From NCBI GenBank assembly GCA_020633205.1, contig JACKEB010000013.1:744001-808000 (forward strand): DNA of 64,000 nt. Direction: 5' to 3'. Source of the stretch: Polyangiaceae bacterium (GTDB taxonomy: Bacteria; Myxococcota_A; Polyangia; Polyangiales; Polyangiaceae). Below, one piece after another: positions 16,965 to 25,691 of the stretch. Made by a program: the position numbers and the translations under genes. The notes beneath the pieces were generated by a model that saw only the letters and a program-made list of their open reading frames with translations, searched no databases and had not been told where the DNA came from. Numbering within the stretch: position 1 is the stretch's first letter; every line of letters starts with the position of its first letter.

Positions 16965-19082
16965 ATGTGGGACGACGGGCTGGATGACATCGACTGGGAG
17001 GAGCTGGAGGACGCGTACGGTCCCGCGGTTGATGTGCCGGATCAGCTGCGGCTTGTGGCGAGCGGGGGCGACGACTGGGATGAAGGGCTCGCGGCGCTCG
17101 ACGCTGGGATCTTTCATCAAGGCGGCTGCTTCGACGCGACGCCCGTTGCCGTGGGGTACTTGATTCGGATGCTGGAGGGTGCGCCGGATGCGCCGCTCCC
17201 GCAGGTGCTGGAGTTCCTCGCGCGGCTCAGCATGGGGCACTTGGTGGACACCGTTCAGGGCTTCGATCCGCTGGTGTTTCGTAGCGCCCCGCCGTCTGCT
17301 GACTATCCGGAGGGCGCTGCGACGGTTGAAGCCGTCGCGGCTGGAGGCGACGTGTACTTGCGGCTCCTCGCTCACTCCGATGCAGATGTGCGCGCTAGCG
17401 CGGCGTACCTAGTGGCTGGGTTGCCGGGTTGCCGCGAGGGAGCGCTGAGAGTTCTGCCAGAAGCGCTCGAATCGGAGACCAGCGAGGTGGCGAAGGCTTC
17501 CTTGGCCTTGTGTTGCGGTCGCCACGGCGTGTGGAAGCCGCTCTTGGAGTTGACGGACGATCCCTCACTGCTTGTTAGGGGTGCAGCAGCAGTCGGCGCC
17601 GTCTGGCTGGACCAACCGCCGCGCGAAGAGCTCACTGAGGTCTTGTTCGAAGCCGCGCTCTCGAACGAAATCGTAGAGTCGTTTCCGTGGGGCGATGAAG
17701 GGGGCCTGGCGGCCCTGGCTGTTGGAGCGCTCGCCATGCGGGCCGATCAGCGCACCTTGGAGCGAGCCCTGCGGACCCGATTGCGGCGGGGAGAGCGACC
17801 ATGGGTGCACGAGTTTCCGGTGCCTGGCCAGCCCTACACGGCGCCCGATGAGCGCGCCGTGCTCGTGGATGCCGTGCTGCGGGCGCTCGCGGGGGTGTGC
17901 GCGCCGCTCGTCTTTCCTGAGTTCTGCGAGCGTGAGCAGCCGGCCCTGGCTCACGAACTTGGAAGAGACCAGCGTGAGCTATTGCTGGAAACGGCGCGGG
18001 CCGGCTTGCCGCTGCCGCTGCGCGCACTGCCTTGGTTCGAGCTGCCGGTGCTGGAGCGATTCCTCGCGGATAAATCAGGGCCGCTGGAGGCGCCGCTCAC
18101 CCTGCCAGACGGCACGACGGACGTCACCTGGCGCGCGCTGCATGGGCTTGCGGACAAGGGGTTTACAGCAGAGGAACGGCGAGCGGTGCTCCAGGCTCTG
18201 CTCGAACAGCGCGACCCAGCAGGCCTCTTGGAGCTTTGCTGGGATCTCTTGAGCGGCGCCTACCCAAGTCCCTCGGGACTTGGCGGTTGCCTTCCGTTCG
18301 CCCAGTGGGGCCCACTACTTGAATACGTTGAGCAGAACGCCGAAGCACTCGAGGCTCGACTCCTGGAGCTCGCCCGCGAAGCGCACCCGCCGGAAGCAGC
18401 GCGCTCGGAGCTCCTCGCACGGCCTCTGTTTGCGCTCGCGAAGGCGCGCGGCAAGGCGCTCGACTCCGCGTTGGACAGCTCGCTGTTTGCCACGCTCTAC
18501 AGCGCGGACAAGGCCTGGGCGAGGGAAGTCTTGGAGTCGCTGCCGATCGATCGACGTAGCGCTTGGGTGGGGCGCTTGCGCAACGCATTCACCATCGATC
18601 AATACCTGACGCTCTGCGACTCAGATGCCGTGAGGAGTCATGTGCTCGAGAGCCTGAACGGTTGGGATCGCCACCCAGAGCAAGCGCGCCAGCTCTTGAC
18701 CCAGCTGTTCACTGCGGAAGATCTCAAGGCTGCCGTGCTCGCACGGAAAGCACAGCCGGAAGCCAACGCCGATGCGCTTCGCTACCTGGAGCTGGCGCTG
18801 CGCGCGCTGACGCCAGAACATCGCCTGGAGGTGACGCGCATCGAGTCAGGCTTGCGTTGCACGTTCCGTACGGCAACCGGAGAAGAGTTGAGTCGGACAG
18901 ACGTAGGACCTCACCCCAAAATCGAGGAGTTCGAAGGGCTCTTCGAGCGCTTGCCCGACGCGCTGCGGCTTGTGCTCGATTTCGACGACCACAGCCTGGG
19001 CTATCGCCTGCAGCGGCTGCTATCGGAGCTGGGGATCCTGTCGGTGCGCCTCGGCAACTCGAGCATCGAGCGGGGCAGCTAA
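16965..19082 (+). CDS. Large HEAT-repeat protein with shared N-terminal domain
   Basis: 705 aa from ATG 16965, cytosolic. The first 75 residues (DDIDWEELEDAYGPAVDVP, then GIFHQGGCFDATPVAVGYLIRML) match the start of the smaller protein at 59883-60491 (DEVDWGALRHAYGSAVDVP, CHQGTVYPASAAVFPFLYEL), defining a family whose marks are A-Y-G-x-A-x-D-V-P and H-Q-G. The rest consists of tandem helical pairs of HEAT type (ADVRASAAYLVAGLPGC, SEVAKASLALCCG, SLLVRGAAAVGAVW). A protein-binding scaffold; such genes are common as singletons in myxobacteria and streptomycetes and are sometimes suggested to be immunity-like. Confidence 0.75.
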   Translation: MWDDGLDDIDWEELEDAYGPAVDVPDQLRLVASGGDDWDEGLAALDAGIFHQGGCFDATPVAVGYLIRMLEGAPDAPLPQVLEFLARLSMGHLVDTVQGFDPLVFRSAPPSADYPEGAATVEAVAAGGDVYLRLLAHSDADVRASAAYLVAGLPGCREGALRVLPEALESETSEVAKASLALCCGRHGVWKPLLELTDDPSLLVRGAAAVGAVWLDQPPREELTEVLFEAALSNEIVESFPWGDEGGLAALAVGALAMRADQRTLERALRTRLRRGERPWVHEFPVPGQPYTAPDERAVLVDAVLRALAGVCAPLVFPEFCEREQPALAHELGRDQRELLLETARAGLPLPLRALPWFELPVLERFLADKSGPLEAPLTLPDGTTDVTWRALHGLADKGFTAEERRAVLQALLEQRDPAGLLELCWDLLSGAYPSPSGLGGCLPFAQWGPLLEYVEQNAEALEARLLELAREAHPPEAARSELLARPLFALAKARGKALDSALDSSLFATLYSADKAWAREVLESLPIDRRSAWVGRLRNAFTIDQYLTLCDSDAVRSHVLESLNGWDRHPEQARQLLTQLFTAEDLKAAVLARKAQPEANADALRYLELALRALTPEHRLEVTRIESGLRCTFRTATGEELSRTDVGPHPKIEEFEGLFERLPDALRLVLDFDDHSLGYRLQRLLSELGILSVRLGNSSIERGS

Positions 19083-19211
19083 GTGGTGGAAATGCTGTCG
19101 CAGTGGTCGCCACTGGATTCGGGCATCAAGAGTGGGATTGCAGTGGTTAAGTGCCGGCGATCAGACCTGCTTCGAATGCTGCGAGCAGATCCTCGACGGA
19201 GTCCAGGTTGA

Positions 19212-19619
19212 TCAGGTGTTGCCCACGTTGCTGACGAGTCGATCCCGGTGACCCAACTCAAGCTGCTTGGTGATGAGGGCGCGTACCTGTTGACCCCCGC
19301 TTTGCGCCACCTTGACGCCGAGGACGTGAGCCGCTGCACGTTGGTCTTCCAGTCCATAGGCTTCCAGTATGGGGAAGTGTTGGTCGTACAACGCATCCAG
19401 CCCAAGCAGCTCCCGGTAGTTGCGCAAGATAGTCAGCAGATCCTGCGCGTCGCGCCCATCTCGGGCGATTCCGTTGTCTGCCCATGCGACAAACTTCAAG
19501 ATTGTAAGCCCCTCGGCTGAGACGAGGAAATAGGGGATGTCAAGCTGTCGCAGCGTTGCGTCTAGCTGTGCCAGTAGACGCACCCAATCTGCCGCTAGCG
19601 CCTGTCGCAGCTCAAGCAA
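19212..19619 (-). pseudogene. AbiEii-like nucleotidyltransferase toxin with catalytic core deleted
   Basis: 135 aa from TTG 19619, overlapping the antitoxin stop by 8 bases, as expected for a coupled antitoxin-toxin pair. The C-terminal part (EGLTILKFVAWADNGIARDGRDAQDLLTILRNY) fits the C-terminal half of AbiEii-type toxins, where a K-F-V-A-W helix and R-D-x-x-D-L motif occur. The N-terminal part (RQALAADWVRLLAQLDATLRQLDIPYFLV) looks like the first helix and strand that normally lead to the G-x-x-x-x-D-x-D catalytic loop, but here PYFLV is followed at once by SAEGLTIL. Full-length relatives are about twice this size, so an in-frame deletion has removed the nucleotidyltransferase site. Confidence 0.6.
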
Positions 19620-20592
19620 GGTACCTCTCGTGGAGCATGCGGGCCGCGGCAACAGTACGCGGATCCCCGTAGTAGAGCAGGTCCGCGCAAACCAAGAGCG
19701 GTGAGACGATGTCGGTGTCTTGTTCGGTTGCCTCCCAAAAGGTGTCCAACACCTCGATGGGGCCATCTGGGTCGGCAACAAGGCGCGCTGTGCGTGCAAA
19801 CTGGGCCACGGAGCTGCGCGCATAGACGGTCGCAGTGATGGGAACTAGCTCAGCCTCGAGCTTCGACGCGGCCATCTCCCCTCCCCATTGGAGTCCAGGC
19901 GGCAAAGGGTCAGCGCTTGCCATCCAGTTCGGCGTATTCGCGCGGAATCGACGCGGGTTCAGTTTGGGGCGCAGCGCGAGTGGGTAGTTGACCATCCACG
20001 CTTGCATTAGTCTTTGTCGGTCTGTCCAGTGTCGTCGGCCTTTTAAATCCGCAAGGAAACCATGCGTCTTGAGGTCGGAGAGCGTGCCTGATACGGTGCC
20101 GAGTGCCGCACCCGACGCCCGAGCGATCTCACGGTAGGTGGATTGAAGCAGCCCCGGGATGACCACGCAGCTGTAGATGATTCGGAGCCCGTGTTCTCGA
20201 AAAGCGCGACTCGCTGTTGGGCTCGACTTCGTCTTGTCTTTCCGTGCAGTCCCGGACCGGTTGACGTACACGAATAGCCCCGGTTCGTTCAGGTACGCGT
20301 TCCCCGCGGTATCGATGAAAGGTTGATCGTGATCCCGGCAGAGTTCGGCAAGCTGAGAACTGAGTTGCTCGGTGACTAGGAGGCTGCGGGTGGCATCCCG
20401 CTCGAGTGCAGCTGCGTGGCTCACGCCTGTCCGATGCACATGAGGCCGAGCACGGACGGCGAAACGCCGGGCGCCCTCGGGCGCAACCACCTCCACTGCG
20501 GGGGCATTCGCTGGGCCTAGTCGCCGTGCGACCAGACCAGTCGATGCTTGGAAGGCGGCGACCGCAGCGTCGACCAGGGACGTTGTTTTCAC
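19612..20592 (-). CDS. Type IV TA antitoxin, AbiEi family
   Basis: 326 aa from GTG 20592. The middle holds a winged-helix DNA-binding region (LLQSTYREIARASGAALGTVSGTLSDLKTHGFL), and the C-terminal half (YARSSVAQFARTARLVADPDGPIEVLDTFWE, ADLLYYGDPRTVAAARMLHERYL) is that of AbiEi_2-type antitoxins, which act both as repressors of their own operon and as antagonists of the nucleotidyltransferase toxin. It precedes and overlaps the toxin remnant. Two matching inverted repeats upstream are the expected autoregulatory operators. Kept intact while the toxin is damaged. Confidence 0.8.
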   Translation of the reverse strand: MKTTSLVDAAVAAFQASTGLVARRLGPANAPAVEVVAPEGARRFAVRARPHVHRTGVSHAAALERDATRSLLVTEQLSSQLAELCRDHDQPFIDTAGNAYLNEPGLFVYVNRSGTARKDKTKSSPTASRAFREHGLRIIYSCVVIPGLLQSTYREIARASGAALGTVSGTLSDLKTHGFLADLKGRRHWTDRQRLMQAWMVNYPLALRPKLNPRRFRANTPNWMASADPLPPGLQWGGEMAASKLEAELVPITATVYARSSVAQFARTARLVADPDGPIEVLDTFWEATEQDTDIVSPLLVCADLLYYGDPRTVAAARMLHERYLA

Positions 20593-20594
20593 TT

Positions 20595-20611
20595 GTTCAT
20601 GATGCCTGAAC
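20595..20611. promoter_or_regulatory. AbiEi operator candidate 1 (GTTCA-N7-TGAAC)
   Basis: Perfect 5-bp inverted repeat with a 7-base spacer, immediately upstream of the AbiEi start. The same arms and spacer recur at 20679, 84 bases away centre to centre, which is eight helical turns. Confidence 0.55.
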
Positions 20612-20678
20612 GCTGGCTGAAATCGAACAAGGACGCATAAGATATTGAAATTATGTAGATGTTCATCGTTGGTACTTT

Positions 20679-20695
20679 GTTCACGAACGGTGAAC
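20679..20695. promoter_or_regulatory. AbiEi operator candidate 2 (GTTCAC-N5-GTGAAC)
   Basis: Perfect 6-bp inverted repeat; reads GTTCA-N7-TGAAC like copy 1. The DNA between the copies (20612-20678) is AT-rich against its surroundings and would hold the promoter. A further half site GTTCA lies at 20661-20665. Confidence 0.55.
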
Positions 20696-20730
20696 GAGCT
20701 CGAAGCTCGGCTGCGCTGCGCCAGCTAACC

Positions 20731-21972
20731 TCACTTCGCCTTGAGGCGCAGACCGAACGCCGCGAGCGACACGACCGCGGCGTAGGCGACTACGGCGAGC
20801 CAGCCCCACGCGGCGAGCAGCATCGCGCCGACCGCCGCGCCGACGGACATGGCCGCGAACATGGTGACCACGAAGACGGCGTTGATACGGCTCCGCGCGG
20901 CAGGCTCGAGCGAATAGACGATGGTTTGGTGCGCGATCAGCGTGCCTTGCACCCCGAGGTCGAAGCCAACGGTGGCGAGGATCAAGAGGCCCAAGTGGGT
21001 TTGGGGGGAGAGGAACGTCGCGAGGCCCATCACCACGAAGGAGAGCACCGTGACCAACGTGCCGACGCGCGTGACGAACTGCGGGCCGCGACGATCGGCG
21101 AAGCGCCCAGAGATTGGCGCGATGGCAGCACCTGCGGCGCCCGCCAGGCCGAACGCACCCGCGGCCGCGCTTCCGTAGTGAAACGGCTCGCCGTGGAGCA
21201 TGACGGCGAGCGTCGACCAGAAGGCGGCGAACGCCGAGGCCAGGAGTCCCTGGGCGAGCGCCGCGCGCCGCAGCGCTGGGTGGCGACGCCACAACTCCAC
21301 CAACGACTTGAGCAGCGTGCCGTAGGGCATGCTCGTCGTGGGCGCGAAGCGGGGTAGCCCCTGAGCGAGTGCGAGCGCGGCTACCGCGATCGTCCCGGCT
21401 GCCGCGAAGAACACCGCGCGCCAGCCGAAGTGCTCGGCGACGATACCGCTCAGTACGCGGGACATCAGGATGCCCAGCAACAGGCCCGTCATCACGATGC
21501 CGACGATGCGACCGCGGTCGTGCTCGGGTGCAACCGTGGCTGCCGCTGGCACGATGTCTTGGGTCATGCTCGCGGTGATGCCAATGGCCAGGCTCGCTCC
21601 GATCAGGGTGTGGACGTCGGGGGCCACCGCGGCACCCAGCAACGCGACCACCGAACCAACCGCCTTGAACAGGATGATCCGACGCCGATCGTAGCGATCC
21701 CCAAGGGGAGCTAAAAACAGGATGCCCAACGCGTAGCCAAGCAGCGTGGCCGTCGGCACCAGGCCGATGGTGCGCTCCGACGCGCCGAGCTCAGCGGCGA
21801 GCACGCCCAGGATGGGCTGCGCGTAGTAGAGCGTCGCGGCGGTCAGGCCCACGGACAGCGCGAGCAGCAACGTCAGGCGCGCCGCCACCGTCTCGGTAGG
21901 CGCCTTTGGCGTCTGAGCGTCGGTGAGGGCCGCGAGCTGTTCGGCGGAGTCCAGGGTCTTGACGTGGGGCAT
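20731..21972 (-). CDS. MFS transporter (drug/sugar efflux type)
   Basis: 413 aa from ATG 21972; the longer frame upstream overlaps the LysR gene and is not coding. About 12 hydrophobic segments in two halves. The first half carries the MFS loop 2-3 signature (FLAPLGDRYDRRRIIL) and the motif C-like GIVMTGLLLGILMSR typical of drug exporters; the second half repeats the loop motif as GRFADRRGPQFV. Divergent from a LysR gene with a 73-base gap containing a strong inverted repeat, so it is probably regulated by that protein. Substrate unknown. Confidence 0.88.
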   Translation of the reverse strand: MPHVKTLDSAEQLAALTDAQTPKAPTETVAARLTLLLALSVGLTAATLYYAQPILGVLAAELGASERTIGLVPTATLLGYALGILFLAPLGDRYDRRRIILFKAVGSVVALLGAAVAPDVHTLIGASLAIGITASMTQDIVPAAATVAPEHDRGRIVGIVMTGLLLGILMSRVLSGIVAEHFGWRAVFFAAAGTIAVAALALAQGLPRFAPTTSMPYGTLLKSLVELWRRHPALRRAALAQGLLASAFAAFWSTLAVMLHGEPFHYGSAAAGAFGLAGAAGAAIAPISGRFADRRGPQFVTRVGTLVTVLSFVVMGLATFLSPQTHLGLLILATVGFDLGVQGTLIAHQTIVYSLEPAARSRINAVFVVTMFAAMSVGAAVGAMLLAAWGWLAVVAYAAVVSLAAFGLRLKAK

Positions 21973-22029
21973 TGGGGGGGAGTCTGAAGCGCGGAGGCGG
22001 CACCCAGTAGTGGTGTGGACCGAACATCC

Positions 22030-22050
22030 GTCATACGTTCCGCGTATGAC
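22030..22050. promoter_or_regulatory. LysR operator: 8-bp inverted repeat over the lysR start codon
   Basis: GTCATACG (22030-22037), TTCCG spacer, CGTATGAC (22043-22050): perfect 8-5-8 repeat containing a T-N11-A core (T 22034, A 22046). The right arm covers the ATG at 22046, so binding would block expression of the regulator itself. Confidence 0.6.
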
Positions 22051-23011
22051 CAAAGCCCGCAGAGCCCAAGCTCCGACACAGGTCGATCGCCTGGAGTTGC
22101 TGGAGACCTTCGTGCGCATCGTCCAGGCAGGTAGCCTCAGCGCCGCCGCCGCGCAGCTTGGAACGACGCAACCGACCATCTCCCGGCGGCTGCAGCAGCT
22201 CGAGCGGGTACTCGACTCGCAGTTGATTTCTCGTTCGACCCACAGCATGCGCCTCACCGAAGACGGCGAGCGCTGCTTCGAGCGCGCGAAGGAGCTGCTC
22301 GAAGGGTGGGACGCGTTCGAGTGGGATTTGCGCCGGGCGGGGGCACCCGTCAGCGGCTCGCTGCGCGTCGTGGTGCCTCACGTGTTTGGGCAGAAGCAGC
22401 TGATTGGCCCGCTGGCGCAGTTCATGCGGCGGCACCCCGACGTGACCATCGACTGGCTGCTCAAGCAGCCGAGCGGCGACTTCGTTTCCCAGGGGATCGA
22501 CTGCGCGATCTTCGTCGGCGAAGTCACGGACCCGTCCATGGTCGCCATTCGCTTGGCTGAGGTGCCGAGGACCGTGGTTGCGTCACCCAAGTTGCTATCC
22601 GAGCGGCGTATGCCCAAGCAGCCGAGTGATCTGAGCCGCTTGGCATGGCTCGGCGCCAACGGCTTCTACCACCGGCAGGTAAGCATGTGTCACACGAAGC
22701 GCGGTGAGAAGGTCGACGTCCCGATCCAGCCGCGCCTCACCTCCAACAGCTTCCACGCGCTGACGAACGCGGCCATCGCTGGCTTGGGAGCCCTATTGAT
22801 TTCCACGTGGATGGTCCAGCCCCATCTCGACAGCGGGGAGCTAGTGGAGCTACTCCCTGACTGGGAGCCACCGGCGCTGCCGGTGAGCGTGATCTATCCC
22901 TACGCCGCGTTCTACCCGGCGCGCCTCAAGCTGTTCGTGGAGTCCATGCGCGAGGCGATGCCTGCCGCGGTGGAGTCTGAGACGCGAGCGGTCCGGAAAC
23001 GGCGCAAGTAG
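22046..23011 (+). CDS. LysR-family transcriptional regulator
   Basis: 321 aa from ATG 22046; the upstream part of the open frame lies in the divergent MFS gene. Winged helix at residues 12-70 (ELLETFVRIVQAGSLSAAAAQLGTTQPTISRRLQQLE), then a LysR effector domain with the two alpha/beta halves (GSLRVVVPHVFGQKQLIGPLAQFMRRHPDVTIDW). Ends with a basic tail. Divergent from the MFS exporter; LTTR plus adjacent exporter is a common inducible pair, with the ligand usually the exported compound. Confidence 0.9.
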   Translation: MTKARRAQAPTQVDRLELLETFVRIVQAGSLSAAAAQLGTTQPTISRRLQQLERVLDSQLISRSTHSMRLTEDGERCFERAKELLEGWDAFEWDLRRAGAPVSGSLRVVVPHVFGQKQLIGPLAQFMRRHPDVTIDWLLKQPSGDFVSQGIDCAIFVGEVTDPSMVAIRLAEVPRTVVASPKLLSERRMPKQPSDLSRLAWLGANGFYHRQVSMCHTKRGEKVDVPIQPRLTSNSFHALTNAAIAGLGALLISTWMVQPHLDSGELVELLPDWEPPALPVSVIYPYAAFYPARLKLFVESMREAMPAAVESETRAVRKRRK

Positions 23012-23093
23012 CAGCACACTGCGCCGTGCGCCATCAGAGTTAAGCCTCCTTAGCTCGAAGTGGGCTAAGCAACGCTACCGTGCGGATAAGGAT

Positions 23094-23765
23094 CTAGTGG
23101 CAGCCCGCTTTGACGTCACAGGTGCAATGGAAGCACCCGTGTTCGGCGCAGGTGCCGCAGGATCGCTCCAGCTGGCGACGCAGCGCCTCACGGGCGCGGA
23201 AGGCGCGCACCGCCGCGTTGCTCTTCGTGATGCCTCGCGCTTCTGCGAACTCCGTGATCGATAGTCCCTGGAGTTCGAGACCCCGAAGCGCGTCGGCGTA
23301 CTCGGGCTTGAGCGTCTCCACTAGGCGGCCCACGCAGCCGCACACCTCGTCGATCAGCTCCTGGTCCGGAACGTCCGTACGCGCGAGTTCCTCGGCGAAT
23401 GCGCTGAAGGCGCGGTCACGGGTTTTCATGCGCCGAAAGTGGTCGATGGCCGCGTTCTTCAGCACCCGATAGAACCAAGGCACGATCGCTTCAGCATCTC
23501 GGATGCTGTCGGCGCGCTGGATGCTGCGCGCGAACGCTTCCTGGAGGATGTCCTCGGCCACTTCGCGTCGCCCGACGCGCCGCTGTAAGAAGGCCAGGAA
23601 GACCTGGTGGTTTTCGACCAGCGTGCGACGCACTTCTTCGTTCAGGGGTAGGCTGAAATCGGCGTCTTCGCCCAAGCTGTGGCTCCTGTTCTCGAGTTCG
23701 AGAGAACTCTCTCCAGCTGATGTTAGGAGCAAGCGTGGTTCGGCGCGATGCAGTTCTGGTGTCAT
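23094..23765 (-). CDS. ECF sigma factor with Cys-rich C-terminal metal-binding tail (CorE-like)
   Basis: 223 aa. Region 2 (QRRVGRREVAEDILQEAFARSI, IVPWFYRVLKNAAIDHFRRMK) and region 4 (YADALRGLELQGLSITEFAEARGITKSNAAVRAFRAREALRRQL) are clear. The last 21 residues carry Cys at 203, 206, 211, 214, 216 and 222 with His 209, 213 and 223 (C-G-T-C-A-E-H-G-C, then C-T-C). Such a tail replaces an anti-sigma factor in CorE-type ECFs of Myxococcus xanthus, where copper or cadmium binding controls activity. No anti-sigma gene is adjacent, consistent with that mode. Target genes are not evident nearby. Confidence 0.85.
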   Translation of the reverse strand: MTPELHRAEPRLLLTSAGESSLELENRSHSLGEDADFSLPLNEEVRRTLVENHQVFLAFLQRRVGRREVAEDILQEAFARSIQRADSIRDAEAIVPWFYRVLKNAAIDHFRRMKTRDRAFSAFAEELARTDVPDQELIDEVCGCVGRLVETLKPEYADALRGLELQGLSITEFAEARGITKSNAAVRAFRAREALRRQLERSCGTCAEHGCFHCTCDVKAGCH

Positions 23766-23851
23766 GACCTCAAGGACGCGCGACCCGTGCAGTGATTACA
23801 GCTCGCTGAACAGAAATTCGCGTCCGGGAGGCGTGAACAATCAACAAGGCA

Positions 23852-24736
23852 CTAAGCGGCTTGAGCCAGGGGCCAATCCAATGCGGCGCGCTCGCGCATG
23901 AGCGTCTCGATGCGGGTTCGAAGCTTGATTTTGGCTCGCGCCTCCAACTGACGGGCGCGCTCTCGACTCACACCGAAGTGCCTCGCCAAGTCCGCCAGAG
24001 ACAGCTCGTCCTCCGGAGAAGCCATCAGTCGTTCTTCGACAACCAGCCGCTCTCGTGGGTCGAGGCAGCCAAGCGCCTCATGCACCACTTCCCGTTGCAG
24101 TGCGCCGGTTTGGTAACTCATTAGCTGACCCTCTGCGGATGCGTCAGGGGACGCGAGACCGTCCAAGCGGGTGGCGTCCTCTTCGGCGAAGAGCGGCGCG
24201 TCCAGCGAAACATCGCGCTGCAGCAGCTGCCCGAGCATGGTCTGGACCAGTGTCGGATCCATCTGCAGTCGCGCCGCCAGCGCGACGTCCACCGCGTCTC
24301 CATCCCCCAGCAGGGCGACCAACTTGGCGCGTTCGCGACGTAGCTTGAAGAAGAGCTTGGTGTTCAAGGCACCGTTGCCGGAGCGCACGATGGACCAGTT
24401 GCGCGTCACGTGGTTCAGCATGAAGGCGCGGATCCAGTGGCTCGCGTAGGTGATCAGGCGCGTGCCGTGCTCCGTGCTGAACTTGTGGGTCGCGTGCACG
24501 AGGCCGAGGTTGCCTTCGGCCACGAGCTCGGAGAGCGGCACCCCGTAGCGCCGGTACTTCAGCGCGATGGCGACCACATAGCGGAGATGAGCGGCTAGCA
24601 GCTCGTCGAGCGCGGACTGATCGTCGTGGGCGCGCCACTGGGCGAATAGCGCCGCCTCTTGGGCGCGGTCGAGTCGGGGTGCGGCATACGCCGAGCGAAT
24701 GAAACGGTCGAGCTGGGGGTCAGATTGCGTCGTCAT
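23852..24736 (-). CDS. rpoH: Heat-shock-type sigma factor, sigma-32 family
   Basis: 294 aa from ATG 24736 (a TTG nine bases upstream is less likely). Region 2 (LLAAHLRYVVAIALKYRRYGVPLSELVAEGNLGLVHATHKF, then FSTEHGTRLITYASHWIRAFMLNHVTRNW) and region 4 (LSLADLARHFGVSRERARQLEARAKIKLR) are present. Between them KLFFKLRRERAKL corresponds to the RpoH box (QRKLFFNLR in E. coli), which separates RpoH from RpoD or RpoS. Myxobacteria carry several RpoH-like factors, some of them developmental, so heat-shock duty is not certain. A weak ECF-type promoter (GTGTAA, then GTC) may lie just upstream. Confidence 0.85.
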   Translation of the reverse strand: MTTQSDPQLDRFIRSAYAAPRLDRAQEAALFAQWRAHDDQSALDELLAAHLRYVVAIALKYRRYGVPLSELVAEGNLGLVHATHKFSTEHGTRLITYASHWIRAFMLNHVTRNWSIVRSGNGALNTKLFFKLRRERAKLVALLGDGDAVDVALAARLQMDPTLVQTMLGQLLQRDVSLDAPLFAEEDATRLDGLASPDASAEGQLMSYQTGALQREVVHEALGCLDPRERLVVEERLMASPEDELSLADLARHFGVSRERARQLEARAKIKLRTRIETLMRERAALDWPLAQAA

Positions 24737-24796
24737 GCCCACCAAGACGCAGCGCCTCTTCGGCGATTACACCTCGAGCAGTGAAAGTTTGAGCGC

Positions 24797-25468
24797 CTAG
24801 GCGCGCGACATCCAGCCGTGGATCCACAGCGTTTGAAAGCAGCGCGTGGGCGCGCTGAAGCCAGCGGCGGTCAGGTGCGCCTCTACGACCTCTGGGGGCG
24901 CCACGGCAACGTGCTGTCCAATGGACTGCAGCATGCGCTCCACGTTTTCAGCCGTGGTGTCGTTGTAGATCCAGGCGCGGCGCCACAGCTCCGTGAGTTC
25001 GTCGCCTGGTGGGTGCGAAAGGTCCGCAGACACGAGCGGTGCGCCGGGCTTCAGGCGCTGAGCAATCTCCCGAAAGAACCCGGTGCGCGCTTCGGGGTCG
25101 ACCAGAAACTGGGAAACCAGGAGCGCCGTAGCGCCATCGAATGGTCCTTGGTCTTCCAGGGTGCCAGTGGTTCCGTGGTGAAACGAACAACGCGAGCCGA
25201 TGCCGGCGGCTTCGCAGCGCGCCTTGCAGTGATTCAGCATCGGCTCCGACGGTTCAACCGCAGTGAAGTGCCAGCTCGGGAACGCCTTGGCAAGGTACAA
25301 CAGCTCGAGGCCTGTACCGGCCCCCACGATCAAGACGTGGGCCTGCTCCGGAAGCTCCGTCAATGCCAGGCGTGTGACGAGCTGCAGCGCGTCCCGGAAC
25401 ACGGCCAGCTTCTTGAAGCGCTCGTCGTAGGCATCGGCCGCGGCTTGGTCGAACATCTGGTGAGACAT
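24797..25468 (-). CDS. Class I SAM-dependent methyltransferase
   Basis: 223 aa, Rossmann-type. Motif I HVLIVGAGTGLELLYLAKAFP at about residues 44-64 binds AdoMet, with the acidic end of strand 2 in FTAVEPSEPML. Motif for strand 4 is FDGATALLVSQFL. Small-molecule methyltransferase of the generic Methyltransf_25 type; no substrate clue. Leftward, upstream of rpoH by 60 bases, so cotranscription is possible. Confidence 0.85.
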   Translation of the reverse strand: MSHQMFDQAAADAYDERFKKLAVFRDALQLVTRLALTELPEQAHVLIVGAGTGLELLYLAKAFPSWHFTAVEPSEPMLNHCKARCEAAGIGSRCSFHHGTTGTLEDQGPFDGATALLVSQFLVDPEARTGFFREIAQRLKPGAPLVSADLSHPPGDELTELWRRAWIYNDTTAENVERMLQSIGQHVAVAPPEVVEAHLTAAGFSAPTRCFQTLWIHGWMSRA

Positions 25469-25635
25469 CAGTTGATGTTAGGGCGGTGATGCCGTCGCAC
25501 CAGAGGCTGGCTTTCGACTCGATCGGGCGAAATTGCGATAGCCCCACGTGGTTCGTTTGCGGATCCGTTGCTCGAAGCCACGGGAGAATTGCCCTGGCGG
25601 TGTCGTTTCGCAGGGGTTTTCGCCGCTTCGTCGGC

Positions 25636-25651
25636 TGGCATGTGGGTTGCT
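25636..25651 (+). promoter_or_regulatory. Sigma-54 promoter candidate of the SodC lipoprotein gene
   Basis: TGGCAT-N5-TTGCT with GG (25637-25638) and GC (25649-25650) separated by exactly 10 bases; one mismatch to TGGCAC-N5-TTGCW. It is 42 bases before the start codon. Confidence 0.5.
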
Positions 25652-25691
25652 CCTTCGCCTAGCTCAACCGTTGGACACGGAGAAGGAACTC

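Noticed and set aside
20695..20709. CGAGCT-CGA-AGCTCG hairpin as terminator of the MFS gene
   Set aside because: Perfect stem but no T run on either strand.
24746..24771. ECF promoter before rpoH (GTGTAA, N18, GTC)
   Set aside because: Weaker -35, different spacing, and the -10 would be only about 10 bases from the ATG; not annotated as a feature.
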